Positions 42,471 to 54,479 of a stretch of 64,000 bases of DNA are shown in pieces. The position numbers and the translations under genes are program-made. Under the pieces are notes generated by a model that saw only the letters and a program-made list of their open reading frames with translations, was not told the origin of the DNA and ran no database searches. Each line of letters opens with the position of its first letter. Positions within the stretch are counted from its first letter, which is position 1. The stretch covers positions 2,102,001-2,166,000 of the forward strand of contig JAMKCF010000028.1 of assembly GCA_023634235.1 (NCBI GenBank), written 5' to 3'. The stretch comes from Pisaster brevispinus (Eukaryota > Echinodermata > Asteroidea > Forcipulatida > Asteriidae).

Positions 42471-43361
42471 GGTCGCACTATTAAAAGCCGACAACTGACG
42501 ACAACTGCCGAAAACACATTTTAATGCACTTTAAAACATTGTTTGAGCATAAGTAAACCATTAAATGTATGTGGGAGAGTAATGTGTATCTATATCACCT
42601 TCAATCTGTTGAAAAAGTTGTAATTTTAACTGTAAAAAAAGTGTTTTTTACCCTGGTTAGTAACAACTAGAAGTGTCCGCCTTGTTGTCCTTGAACTGTA
42701 CTTTGAAGATACCATTATTTAATGGGTAAGTTCTTAAAGAGCTTAGTTGTCTTTTTATCTTTTTTGTATTTACTGCTGTTTAAAACATTTTTTTTTTAAA
42801 TGTTGTTTTCCTTTTTTAAGGAATATAGATATTGAGTGGCTGTCATTATACTACTAATTTTTTTTTTTTAAATGATACCATTATAATAAATGTAACCATA
42901 CAAAAACATATTGGCCCAATTTCATGCCTGTAAGCACAAAAACCTTCTAAGCACAGCAAAAATCTTGCTCAGCAGAAACAGTTAACCAGCCAACATTCCA
43001 TAAAGTTTAAATTGTTGCCACTGGTACCCCGCTCATTTCTTGCTAAGTAAAGAAATTTGCTTAGAAGAACTTTCTGCTTAACAGCTTTATGAAATTGGGC
43101 CCTTGACAATGAGACCCCTGCAGTATAATGGTATCGTCTAGGTACGGCCAAAGACAACACGGCGGACTACTATTTGTTACTAATTCGGGGTAAAAAAACA
43201 ATATTTTTTACAGATTGAAGGTGATATAGATTCATATGACTCTCTCAGATATTATTAAATGGTTCATTTACGTTAAAACGTGTTTTTAAAGTACATTTAA
43301 AATTTGTTGTCGGCAGTTGTCGACAGGCGTCGTCAGTTGTCGGCTTTTACTAGTACGACTA
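42471..43361. mobile_element. DNA element with about 250-bp terminal inverted repeats
   Basis: The left arm starts GTCGCACTATTAAAAGCC (about 42471) and runs to about 42725. The right arm, about 43118-43361, is its complement and ends GGCTTTTACTAGTACGAC. No transposase is seen between the arms. A smaller element is nested inside. Confidence 0.85.
42913..43101. mobile_element. Nested 189-bp MITE
   Basis: Terminal inverted repeats GGCCCAATTTCAT and ATGAAATTGGGCC, with inner CTTAACAGC-like pairing. It sits inside the loop of the 42471-43361 element, so it inserted later. Confidence 0.8.
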
Positions 43362-44099
43362 TCATCTATTTTATTACTACAATAAATAGTTTATGAGCTA
43401 TGACGCTCGATGGTTTCCTTGACAATACTTCTCGTTCTCTTGGGGTTGTTAACGTTGATCTCTTTTATGCATTGATCTCCATTAACTGGATAGGAAACGT
43501 CGAACGCGTTTGTAATGTACACGTTCAATGATCAACGGCGCGGCACACAGTTTACTCGCTTTAGACAAGTGAATACACCGTATGCGCAAGGGACTTGTTT
43601 CCTGCGCAGCTGAGCACTGTGGCACAAACGTAACGTAAACACGTAACGTAAAAATATATTATTGAACAGAGAACAACTATCAGATAATTACAGTAATTTG
43701 GTAACATAGGCATACACTTTGTTGAATTAAAGAGATATTCATAACATTAAGTTTTAAAAAAATGTATGAAAAGTCAATCAACAACTTCATTTAATTGACA
43801 TTTGTAAAATTAATTGTGTTCAAATTATAAAAAATGTAATTAATCAAGATGATAGAAACACTTTGTAACTATAGTATCCCTAAATTAGAATTCATCTGGG
43901 GGAAAAAATGGAAAGAAGCCAATTTCAACTGATAATGGTAGGGATGGGTGTCAACACTGACCAAAAAAAAGTAAGGACCGATGGGGGTGAGGACATTTTT
44001 TTCGGGGGGGGGGTCATTGAAACTTGGGGGTCATTGACCCAAATTTTGCTTCCTATAGCGCTTTATCACACCCCTACAGGCGTATCAAAGTGCTCAGAA

Positions 44100-44457
44100 T
44101 TTTTTTCCTGCAAGGTATGTGGAGCTACATTTTGAAGTACACTGTACGAGACCTATTCCTTTACAGCACCATGAAATTGTTTACAAGGTGCTGTGGCGCA
44201 ATATGCTGCTGATCAGACCAGGAACACAGGGGTAAACCCCTTCTCTTTACGATAAGTGCACTGGGTTCTTTTACATGCATTAGACAACACATGGGACCTA
44301 CAGCTTCACGTCCCATCCGAGGGACACATCAATATTATAATTAAGTTTCTTGCTAAGGACACAAGAATGTCATGACTGGGACTCGAACCCACACTCTGCT
44401 AATCAGAAACACCAGAGCTTGTGTTCGGTGCTCTTATCCGCTCGGCCACGTCATGCC
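44100..44457 (-). mobile_element. tRNA-Leu-like SINE, minus-strand copy
   Basis: Head at 44457-44370 with A box TGGCCGAGCGG, AACACAAGCTC anticodon region and B box GGGTTCGAGTCCC (44390-44378). The body has GTGTCCTTAGCAAGAAAC and the TTGCGCCACAGCACCTTGTAA end block. The A box is better preserved than in the copy at 22131. Confidence 0.8.
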
Positions 44458-44823
44458 AGGGAAAAGTGAAATCATCAGGTGGCCCTGTGCAAGCAAGTCA
44501 TGAGATGGGACCATGTATAACCAGTAAAACCATTCTGATGGTTTTCTATAACTATTAGTGCATCAAAGAACAGCAAAGACAAAAATAGGATCGGGACGCT
44601 CTCAAAGTGTTCAAACGCTTTCTCAAGAAGTTTTGGCAGTAATGAAGCTTTTCCCAATGTTGAGTGAGAATCATGTATTGGAAGGCAAGCTTAAAGATGG
44701 ACTACAACGAAAACTCACACATTAAATTTACTATCGAACCTGGTTTATGTTGTGTTCAGGTAACAATTTATTGTTGTGGTCATGTTTTTCTCTAAATAAT
44801 TTGGTTAGCTCTAGCTGTCACCA

Positions 44824-45970
44824 TTGCGCATCACTACTCAACACCCCCACACTGTCATTAAGCAGTCTACAAGCGAGCCTCCAAATTCGGTTGGAATCTC
44901 TTTTGCATCAGACGTGATCAAGCGCAACCGTCAACTTATCCTCATCTTGCGAGAATGCTCAACCTCCTACACCACATCATGCATCTTTGACGATGAACGC
45001 CACGACACGCTGCGCACAGCCCTTATACGCCTTTGCATCGAGCTCCGCCCATTAGACGGCCCCCTCTCTGTGATCCGCACAGACACGGCCCCGGGCTTTA
45101 CGCGGCTGGTCCAGGACAAGCTCCTCCAACAACATCGAATTTGTATTGAGATTGGCCGTATCAAAAACCCCAACAAAAAACCCTATCGCGGAGAAGGCAG
45201 TTCGCGAATTGGAAGACGAGCTACTACGCCAAGACCCAACTGGTAGTCCAGCAACACCACTCATGCTTTCGCTCGCCACCGCAGCCTTGAACTCTCGCAT
45301 TCGTAACCGAGGTTTGTCAGCACGCGAAATGTGGTTCCAACGCGACCAGTTTACCAACCAGCAGATCCCGTTTGCCGACCTCAACATGATCCAGGCCCAG
45401 CACCAACATCGCTCTCATAACCACCCACACAGCGAAAAATGCAAAGCCCCTCTGAAGTCTCTTCCACCCGATACACCGCTTGAAGTAGGCGACTTGGTTT
45501 ACCTCTACAGCGACCGCAACAAGTCTTGTGCACGAAATCGCTATCTCGTCTCCTCTGTCGACGGTCTGTGGTGCAACATCCGCAAGTTTGTTGGCTCCCA
45601 ACTCAGGAGCACCTCATACCGCGTCAAGAGCTCTGAGTGCTACAAAGTTCCCTGCAATTTGGATCGTACCCTCCCATATTCTCGCGATAACGCCCACGAT
45701 GATGATGCTTACTCCGAACCTGTGCCTCAGCCCCCCGAACCGCCGGACATTCCCCATGAACTATCCACTCCAGCCGATAGTGCGTCCGACGCTGTTTCCG
45801 ACAGTGCCCATCCAGCTGCAGATTCTAGTCCCGACTTAACCATGGCTCATGACTCTTTGGCAAGCCAGCCCGACACCACCACGAGTGTTACACTTGAGTT
45901 GCCTAACGTGTCACATACTCAACCCAGACGCTCCAGTCGTCAGCGCCGCCCCCCCCCCCCGGTCACTTGA
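44824..45970 (+). pseudogene. LTR-retroelement integrase, frameshifted 3' part of pol
   Basis: Two overlapping frames (44824-45246 and 45146-45970) form one integrase: core with acidic residues in [14 protein letters not shown] and IAEKAV (35 residues between the last two, the D-D-35-E spacing), then LSAREMW and a basic C-terminal domain with VGDLVYLYSDRNK, ending in a Pro/Ser-rich tail. The frame breaks in an A-run near 45173-45180. No LTR, protease or reverse transcriptase is recognised beside it. The family is Ty3/gypsy-like; a Gmr1-like element, where integrase precedes RT, is possible but unproven. Confidence 0.75.
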
Positions 45971-47182
45971 AAGACTTTATTGTTGACCTGTAACTTTCCA
46001 GTCGGCATTTTTTCTTTGTTGGGGCAGAATAATCCCCAAAGGCTCGAGGGTAGTCCACCCCTATGACAGCCTCTCCCTTCATGTTTTTCCCGGTTTATAT
46101 TGTTAGTATAGGTTCGACATTGCATTGTCATGTTCTTCTCTGTTCGCTTTTTGCCAGTTTTGATTGCTCACCGAAATCTCCTGATTTGACTGTTCTATTA
46201 TTATGAGGAAGTTCTACGTTTGGACATTCTGTTTGATGGCCTTTTCTCCCCTAAGAATAATGGACTAATGGTAAATAGAAGGAGTCACGCCAGTTCAGTC
46301 TAGCGCCCTCTTGAGGTCGCACCTACCTCACTTTCTGTTTTACTCTGTTGTGATTGTTGGTGATTATAGTTGACCCGTTGCGGTACTAAAATAGCTTTTC
46401 TTTCTCATGAAAACGAGTTATATTTGATCGTGTGTAAGGACGTCCAACTACTATTCCCCCAGTGGCGTTGGGTGATTTAAAAGTGATTGGGTGATTAAAA
46501 AGTGATTTGGTTCTTCACAGAAATATATTACACGCTAAAATAAAACTGTTACTCAAAAAGTAAGGCAGGGTGAAATGGTGTGATTTTTTTTATGGTGTCA
46601 CGCAGAGTTTTAAGCACATTTAGCAACGCTCATTATTCTTTGCAGACTACTAAGCACTTACTTGTGAAAGGAGACTTCAATTTTCTGTATATTTGTTGTT
46701 ACGTTGTGGCAACCCGCAAGCGCGCAACACTTCACCATTGTGTTTGATTCTTTATATTGAAAGGAATGTCACATCTTGTTAAAACAAAAGAAGAGAAACG
46801 TGTTCATTTTGGTGTAAGAAACTTTGCACCGGCACCAAACTTCATACGTTTGCGTTGCTTTACAGAATGGTGTGACGACTCCGCGTTTTCAATTTTTAAA
46901 CCCCTTAAAAACGCGCGCGTTGATGCATATGGGGTAACGTGTCCTATCCAGTCAATATAATGGAGATCAATGCTATTATGTAAAAGAGATCAATGGTTGT
47001 GAACATCCTCGTCCCCAGGGGTGATCGATCTCGCCGCGCTATTTTTTCCCAGCATGCCTTGCTCGATCATTACCATAGAGATATATAATTATAGGAACCA
47101 GAGAGCGCACCGGCGTAGTTACGCGGCCCGACAAGGGCAGCGGCGGCCATTTTGTATGAGTAAAAAAAACCACCATATTTGT
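45971..47182. other. Intergenic, no gene
   Basis: Contains TATCCAGTCAATATAATGG and GAGATCAATGCTATT near 46945-46990, inverted relative to a similar block at 43446-43515, and GTGATCGATCTCGCCGCG near 47020, also found near 17548. No coding signal beyond short frames. Confidence 0.45.
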
Positions 47183-48512
47183 GTCTAGATTAATAGTGCG
47201 TGTTGCAACAGAGCAATGGTTAACAATAAAAGGTTTACTGTGAAATTTATGAATGCCAGTGAATACCGTTTATAGTTCTAGTATCCCCGAATAAGTATAC
47301 TATTTCAGAATTATGTTCCTTCGATTTGGACTATAAATTATGACATGTGTGTGTTCATCCTCCAATGAAACAAATTAGATAAGCCCCACGATGCAAATTT
47401 AAAACGGCAGCCCGTTTTTTTAGACCGTATAGCGTGTATTTTAGCAAGCACACCGCGTACTTTGTATAATGTTGCCCTCGTGCAAAATGGCGCGCGTGTC
47501 TCCTTGCGGTCCCGTCGCGTTTGTGCCACTGATCTCTATAAACTTCGTGCACGTAGCTTTACCAGTGCACCCTCTAGTTCCTTTATAATGATCATAACCA
47601 CTGATCTATATTATATCAGTATACTAAAGATCAGTGATCATAACCCATGGTTCGTCACATTTTAATTAGGCTTGAGGCCGATCCTTTCTATACGCGCGCC
47701 CTCAAGTATGTTAACCCCACAGAGTTATATATAGGAACTACAGGGCACACTGGTAATGCTACGTGCACAAGGGCGCACCACACTAAATAAACTTCTATAG
47801 GAACCAATGCTAAATGATAAATATTCAAAAATACTCAAAAAATCGTGTAAGTCTCTCAGCCGCTTGAAAACCAATCAGACATATTTTTGGACAACTAAAC
47901 TTCAGATTTTTAAAATATTTTTTGGCAGGTCAGCCGTTTGGAATTTTTGCTAGCGACCCTAGAAAAAAACACCCCCGAAAATGAACTTTTTTCCCAAACT
48001 GACTTGCTGCCAGTTTTCGTGAAGGGTGCTTCACGAAAACGCCTAAATTTATCAAGTTTCCCCAAAAGTTCAAACACGGAACCCCCAGGTTGTGATAGAT
48101 TCTTATAATTACACATTCTATTATTTGCACGACCCCAAACGTTATAATTAAATTATGAAAATGAGCTTGGCGCATGAATATTCTTGTCCATTTAGTGTGG
48201 TGCACCCACAAACGTGATGGGACCGCAAGGAGACACGTGGGCCATTTTGTACGAGGGCAAAATTGAATATGAAATACGCGGTGTGCTTGCTAAATTCACA
48301 TTATGCGGTCTCCAAAAAAAGAGCGGCCATTTTAAAGTTGTTTCGTGAGGTTTATCTTATTCGTTTCAATGGAGGATGAGCACACTATGCCATGATTTAT
48401 TGTCCAAAGTGAAGGAATATAATTAAAAAATATAAGATTTATTTGGGGATTATAATTATAGTACTACAAACGGTCTGAACCATTGCATGCAAAACGCACT
48501 AATAATCTAGAC
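47183..48512. mobile_element. DNA element with about 300-bp terminal inverted repeats
   Basis: The left arm from GTCTAGATTAATAGTGCGT (47183) to about 47525 pairs with the right arm 48207-48512, ending ACGCACTAATAATCTAGAC. The arms share GAGACACG, GCCCTCGTGCAAAATGG and CCTCCAATGAAAC-type blocks. The central loop holds a further inverted pair (about 47560-47597 with 47722-47765). No transposase. Confidence 0.8.
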
Positions 48513-49570
48513 GGTCCAGACTGCAAAAATTATGCATATTTTGTCAGATATTGAGAATTTTTGTGAGTTTAGTTATGGGTCCGAAAAACAACAAAAAACG
48601 ACCATGCCGGCATGGTCAAAATTTCAAGATTTTGGGACGAAAATGTTTTTGCTTTTTTATGGTTTCAAATGATACAGCACGGACTCCTAAAGTTGGTTTA
48701 CTGGTGCAGACTATAAAAATGATGCATAGTTTGTCAGATATTGAGAATTTTGTGAGTTTAGTTATGGGTCTGAAAAACAAACAAAAAACGACCATGCCGG
48801 AATGGTCAAAATTTCAAGACTTTGGGTCAAAAAATTTTTGGGCAACTTTATGGTTTCAAATGATAGAGCACGGACTCCTGAAGACAGTTTACTGGTAGAG
48901 ACTATAAAAATGATGCACAGTTTGTCAGATTTTAGAATTTTGTGAGTTTAGTTATGGGTCAGAAAAATCGACCATGCCGGCATGGTTAAAATTTCAAGAT
49001 TTGGGTCAAATTCTTTTTTTGCAATTTTATGGTTTCAAATAATACAGAACGGACTCCTGAAGCCAGTTTACTGGTGCAGACTGGAAAAATAATTCATAGT
49101 ATGAGATGTATCTTGAATTCTGTGAGTTCATTTATGGGTCCGAAAAACAAACAAAAAACGACCATGCCGGCATGGTCAAAATTTCAAGCTCTTGGGTCAA
49201 AAATGTTTTGGCATTTTTATGGTTTCAAATGATACTGCTCGGACTTCCGAAGACAGTTTACTGGTGCAGACTATAAAAATGATGCATAGTTTGTCAAATA
49301 TTGAGAATTTTTAGAGTTTAGTTATGGGTCTGAAAAACCAAAAAATCGACCATGCAAGATTTTTGGTCGAAAATGTTTTGGCAAATTTATGGTTTTAAAT
49401 GATCTAGAAGGGACTCCTGAAGACAGTTTACTGGTGCAGACTGGAAAAATAATTCATAGTATGAGATGTAGGCCCCCTATCAATAATTGTGAGTTAAGTT
49501 TTGGGTTCAAAGAACCAAAAAAAATCGACCATGCCGGCATGGTCAAATTAAGATTCGGTTCGAAATTTTT
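48513..49570 (+). repeat. 170-191 bp satellite-like array, 6 units
   Basis: Units start near 48521, 48709, 48900, 49079, 49269 and 49439 at GACT-(A/G)-AAAAAT. Most contain the palindrome CCATGCCGGCATGG; the second and fifth copies are degraded. Reading frames across it come from unit length and are not genes. It starts exactly where the preceding inverted-repeat element ends. Confidence 0.9.
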
Positions 49571-49759
49571 TTGAAATTTTATGTACACAAGTCTTGTTCT
49601 TATTTTTTGAAACTTCTTTACCACAGATTTCTGCGCATCTGGTGCTGAATGAAATGCATGGTTTTAATGGGTTGTTAAAGCGGAATTCCACAATAAGCGG
49701 TGCCATGAAATTTTGACAATAACCCCTGAAAAAAGGGAATTAACGAGCATGGAACGTTC

Positions 49760-49764
49760 AGGTG
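49760..49764. repeat. Target-site duplication, left
   Basis: AGGTG before the 5' LTR, matched by AGGTG at 54640-54644 after the 3' LTR; 5 bp is the usual Ty3/gypsy size. Confidence 0.75.
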
Positions 49765-49922
49765 CGTAGCGGTATGCCATTAGTAGACTGAAAAGTCTAA
49801 TGTATATCTTCCCAGCATGCATCATCTTATAACATGGCTGCTCACATGTAAGCTACTATGCTTGTGTCTATCTGAATAAAGCTCAAGAAGCCTCTACCTC
49901 ACGAAGTTGTCAACCTTCTTTA
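49765..49922 (+). repeat. 5' LTR, 158 bp
   Basis: Highly similar to 54480-54639, including TATAACATGGCTGCTCACAT, an AATAAA within TGAATAAAGCTC, and the end CAACCTTCTTTA. The first base is C where the 3' LTR has T. Confidence 0.88.
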
Positions 49923-49941
49923 TGGTGCCAGTAAGTACTGG
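49923..49941 (+). other. Primer-binding site
   Basis: TGGTGCCAGTAAGTACTGG starts right after the LTR with TGG, complementary to a tRNA CCA end. The primer tRNA is not identified; it is not the valine tRNA of this window, whose 3' end would need a TGGTGTTTTCG site. Confidence 0.6.
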
Positions 49942-49960
49942 AATTATTTCTTAATATATC

Positions 49961-51170
49961 ATGGCCACTTTCGGCAATATTGGATAATTTTTCGAGAAGA
50001 AAGAGACGTGGCAAATGTACACCGATCGTCTTGGTGAATATTTCACGGCGAACAACATCACTGACGCAACACGCAAACAGGCCATACTTAACTCCGTCAT
50101 TGGTTCACAAACGTATAAGCTGATCAGCGATCTTCTTGCCCCAAAGAAACCCAACGAGGCTACATACCAAGACCTAGTGGATAAAATAGAGAAGCATTTC
50201 AAGCCTACAAAGTCTAGCATCATCGCTCGTTTTCAGTTCAACAGCCGATACTGGCGATCTGGTGAATCAATTGCTTAATATTTAGCAGCACTGCGTGCAC
50301 TTGCAAGTGACTGTTACTATGGACAAAATCTTAATGAGATGCTGAGAGACCGGCTTGTTTGTGGTGTGCAGGATGAACGTATCCAGAAATCCCTGCTTGC
50401 TTAACCAGAGGACAAACTTGACCTCAAGGACACAGTGGAACTTTCACAATCAATGCAGCTTGCAGGTGACCAGGCTAAAATGCTGACAGCCTCTTCCAGT
50501 ACCATTGCAGAATCAAGTTTCAGCGTCAATGCTTTAAAAAAGAAACAAGCCCAACGCTCAAAGCCAAGTAAGTCCAACCAATGGCAACAATCCTCACGCA
50601 GTAGACCAACACAGCAGCAACAGCCCAGAAAACCTTGTGGAAATTGCGGTACTTTTCACAAGAGGCGTGAATGTCCAGCCTATGGCAAAACTTGTCACAA
50701 GTGCAACAAAAAGAACCACTACGGTGATTACTGCCGAAGCAGCAGCCACATCTACACCGTCAACCCCGACCCATACTCGGAGGAGGACGACTCTATCGAG
50801 GATGAGCAACAACTTTTCCACATTCGAGCCCTAGATCAAACCAAACTGAACTTGCAGCATGACATCCACACAACACTTGTTGTGAATGGCACACATGTTC
50901 CTGTCCAACTTGACACACGTATTAATACTCTTCCCTTGAAGCTCTACAATGTCATCGCACCGCCTAAGTCTATTGACAGTTCTAAAACAACCACGCTCAT
51001 AGCTTATGGAGGGAACGAGCTCCACACAGTTGGACTAGCTACACTGCCATGTCGCATTGAATCATCAAAGACTGATCACATGATTGACTTTCACATTGTT
51101 GACTCCCAAGTGAAAGCTATACTCGGATTGACTGAGACCGCATTTACACTAGATCCGGCAAGGGCGATCA
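49961..51170 (+). pseudogene. Gag and protease region, broken
   Basis: One frame from ATG 49961 is interrupted by TAA at about 49985, 50276 and 50402, each one substitution from a sense codon. Around the breaks it has Gag-like YTDRLGEYF and ESIA-LAALRALA, then two zinc knuckles (CGNCGTFHKRREC and CHKCNKKNHYGDYC, 50635-50740). The aspartic protease follows with LDTRINTLPL at about 50909-50938: the catalytic D-T-G has Arg in place of Gly. Confidence 0.85.
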
Positions 51171-51220
51171 ACGGAGGATCAGATCCTGCAAGGGCGATCA
51201 AACAGATCGCGGACCAATCA

Positions 51221-51480
51221 CACTTGAGTCTGATCGTGCATTGATCCCCCTAGCCCGACCGTCGGTTCAACGGAAGTTCCACACTGGTCGTGTGACAGGT
51301 CAACTGAGCAAGGTCATTGATTGTGCGCACACTGATCGCGGACACGTTCACACTTGAGTCTGATCGTGCATTGATCCCCCTAGCCCGACCGTCGGTTCAA
51401 CGGAAGTTCCACACTGCTCGTGTGACAGGTCAACTGAGCAAGGTCATTGATTGTGCGCACACGCGACACACGCGTTGATG
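51221..51480. repeat. Tandem duplication, 130-bp unit, two copies
   Basis: CACTTGAGTCTGATCGTGCA begins at 51221 and again at 51351; the units differ at few positions. A shorter duplication (GCAAGGGCGATCAA) lies just upstream at 51158-51200. They sit at the junction between retroelement protease and the transposase segment. Confidence 0.9.
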
Positions 51481-51639
51481 CATGCCGCCATCTAAGCTTA
51501 TGCTTCGTTCGCAAATTTTACAGACACAGATCGACCGACTCACTTTCACTGTTTACGTTTGATTTTTTCCTCATTAAATTACAGTTTTTTAATGGATGAT
51601 CAGTTTCATTTATTTGCTGTGTTGTTGCCATTAATTCTG

Positions 51640-52220
51640 GCACAATTTTACCGCCGACATCGTGGTAGAATGGTAGCAATGGAGGAAATTCGAGTGTCTA
51701 GATGACGGTCACACAGGCGAGTCATGATGGCAAGAAGGGCACCGTTAGTGGAGCGACAGGTTGTCATGTTTGTGCTAATGCTGGCAACAGCATTTGTTGA
51801 ACAACAGCAAGTTCAACGGATCGTCTGGGTTAAACCAAGAACGACAGCAGTATGGGACGAAATGGTCCGAAACCTAAACAACGATGAATGGAAGGAACAC
51901 TTCAGAGTTAAGAGGGACACATTCCAGTTAATCTGCGAGCTGTTGCGGCCAAAACTCGCCAAAAGAAACACTCGCTTCCGTCAGTCAATTTCCGTGGAAA
52001 AGGGAGTTGCCATTGCGCTAATGGAGAATGGCAACCAATGTTGAGTTTAGGACAATTGGAGCGCTATTTGGTGTTGGTCGATCTACAGCCTGTTTAGTCG
52101 TTCATCAAGTCGCCAAAGCGATTGTATTTCTTCAGAGACAATTTTTAAAATTCCCCACCGGAGATGCCCTGAAAGAAACAATCCAGGGAAACAATCCTCT
52201 GATTAGGCCTGTTGTCTGTC
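51640..52220 (+). pseudogene. PIF/Harbinger transposase, truncated and frameshifted
   Basis: Frames 51724-52044 and 52028-52225 together resemble the N-terminal half of HARBI1-type transposases: WVKPRTTAVWDEMVRNL, FRVKRDTFQLICELL, ALMENG then MATNVEFRTIGALFGVGRSTACLVVHQV and FPTGDALKETIQG. One extra base near 52020 shifts the frame. The DDE catalytic half is absent, and retroelement sequence resumes at about 52217. So it is a nested, 3'-truncated insertion. Confidence 0.8.
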
Positions 52221-53100
52221 AATAACATGGTCTACCACATCTCAACTGACACAACATCGACAGAGATCTTCAAAGATTACAAAGACCTGTTCAATGGCTC
52301 TCTCAGGTCACTACCTGTCATCTACACCATGACCATAGACCCTAAAGCCACACCAGTTGTACGTCCCGCACGTCGCATCCCAGCAGCGATGCAAGACAAG
52401 GTCAAATCTGAACTCAAGCGAATGACTGCCCTTGGTGTGATCACTCCAGTCTCTGAACCGACGGACTGGGTTTCCTCCATGGTTGCAACTCGGTGCAGAT
52501 ATTCGCTTATTCATCGACCCTTGTGACCTTAACCAAGCCCTAAAACACCCGCACCACCCTACGCGAACTGTAGAGGAAGTTGCCGCCCAGATGGATGGTG
52601 CCACTATTTTCTCAGTGCTTGAGATCCCTCTTGATTATCAGTCATCATTGCTGACTACTTTCAGCACACCACACGGCAGGTACCGCTACCTTCGCATGCC
52701 CTATGGTATTTGTTCTGCTTCTACTTCTGATGTGTACCAGAGAACCATGGAGCAGTTATTTGCTGATCTGCCATGCTCCATCATCGTAGATGACATACTA
52801 GTTGGTGGACGTACCAAAGAGGAACATGATCAAAACCTCCACACTGTCCTCAATCGGATACGCAAAATCAACATGCGTCTCAATCCCAAGAAATGCCGAT
52901 TTGGTCTTACCCAAGTTTCATATGTCGGTCACGTCTTCACCGCCACTGGCCTCTGACCTGATCCAGCCAAAGTCAGTGCTATCACAGACATGCCTCCACC
53001 TGAGGACGTCACTACCTTACAACGCTTCCTTGGCATGGTGACATACCTGGCCAAGTTCATACCGAATTTAAGCGACTTGCAGCCCCACTACGCGAGCTCA
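52217..53100 (+). pseudogene. Reverse transcriptase region, broken
   Basis: Two main frames (52212-52526 and 52483-52956) carry the RT fingers (PARRIPAAMQDKVKSEL, GVITPVSEPTDWVSS), FIDPCDLNQAL, YRYLRMPYGICSA and the catalytic IVDDILVGG (VDD form). After FSVL the catalytic aspartate segment is missing or altered, and a frameshift lies near 52490. TGA interrupts GHVFTATGL. The connection domain FLGMVTYLAKFIPNL follows in another frame. Confidence 0.85.
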
Positions 53101-53191
53101 CACATAATGACGTCCATTGGTGCTGGTTAGACCGTCACAACGCAGTATTTTTGAAGATTAAGGACAAGATCGCTCATGCACCGACACTTGC

Positions 53192-54346
53192 ATGTCACGT
53201 GCTCCAATGTCAACAACTGGTACCGAAAATTATGACCTGGAAGTCATGACCTTCCTGCCAATCTCCGATACACGACTTGAACAGCTCAAAGCAGCAACCA
53301 CCGGTGACTCCATCATGCAACAGCAAACTGACGTCATGAGTCGCGGATGGCCTTCAAACGCCAACAATGCCCCACCAGATGCTCGCCCCTACTTCCCATT
53401 CAGAGATGAACTGACTCTCGAACGTGGCATCATCTTGAAGGGACAAAAGGCCATCATTCCCAAGTCACTTCGTGTGGAATACACCAAATTACTGCATGAA
53501 GGTCACCCAGGTATCGAAGCTACCAAACGCAGAGCCAGAGATATAGTTTACTGGCCATCAATGTGCATGGATATCGAACAGTTCGTCTCTAGATGCACAG
53601 GGAACTCATTGGTGTTGACCTATTCCAATGGAACGGCATGGATTACCTAGCCCTTGGCGACTCATACTCCGGCTGGTTTGACTTTGCCTCGCTTGACAAC
53701 ACCTGTGCCTCCACAGTCGTTGAGGTACTAAAGAGACAGTTTTCCATCCACGGGGTTTCCCGCATTGTCATCAGTGACAACGCTCGACAATTTGATTGCT
53801 TTGTCTTCAAACAGTTTGCGCAGTCATGGGGTTTCCAGCTTACGACAAGTAGTCCTTATTACCTACAGTCCAACGGACTTGCTGAAAGCTCCGTCAAGCG
53901 TGCCAAACTACTCCTTGAGAAGACAAAACGCGAAGACTCCGACCGTATACCGCAACCTGCTGAACATTCGCAATGTCCCAACCAACCCTCAGCTTGCCTC
54001 ACCTTCCCAACGCCTCATGTCACGGCGTCTTCAAACAACCATCCCAACCTCAACACCCCTCCTTAAACCAACCGTCTACACACGCGTCACAGCGCAGTTA
54101 CGAAAGCGACTCCAGCAGCAGAAGTTTTCATTCGACAAATCCGCCAAACCCCTCCGACCACTGAACCCAGGGCAAGTTGTCCGTCTCCAATCACCCAAAG
54201 GACACGATCAGCTTGGCATTGTCCAAAAGCGTTCCGGTGACCCCAGATCCTATATCGTCAATGCCCAAGGCAAGTTATTTTTTCACACTAATTGCTGTTT
54301 TTTCACCTGTTTGTCATCGTTATTTCGTGAAATTTATTATAAGTGA
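53192..54346 (+). pseudogene. Integrase region, broken
   Basis: Frame 53192-53650 has the zinc-binding part (HEGHPGIEATKRRARDIVYW) but only the first of the CXXC cysteines before a deletion and frame change. Frame 53593-54066 has the core with Asp in IGVDLF and in VISDNARQF and Glu in LAESSVKRAK. Frame 53765-54346 holds the C-terminal PLNPGQVVRLQ and GDPRSYIVNAQGK. At least two frameshifts. Confidence 0.85.
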
Positions 54347-54479
54347 TTCTTGTTCAGTAAAGCCGTCGGACTCTAAATCAGCAGACTCCAGTTTACAAAC
54401 TTAGTATCATAGTATGTTCATTTTTTTAACCAAAGCTGTTTATTTATTCAAGTACTAAAACAAAACTTAGAAGAGAGGA

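Noticed and set aside
47462..47665. Short plus-strand frame inside the 47183-48512 element as a transposase remnant
   Set aside because: It lies mostly within the terminal inverted repeat and shows no DDE motifs.
48551..49574. Plus-strand frames with MGPKNKQKTTMP-like repeats as a repeat protein
   Set aside because: They follow the satellite unit, change frame between units and have no other gene signals.
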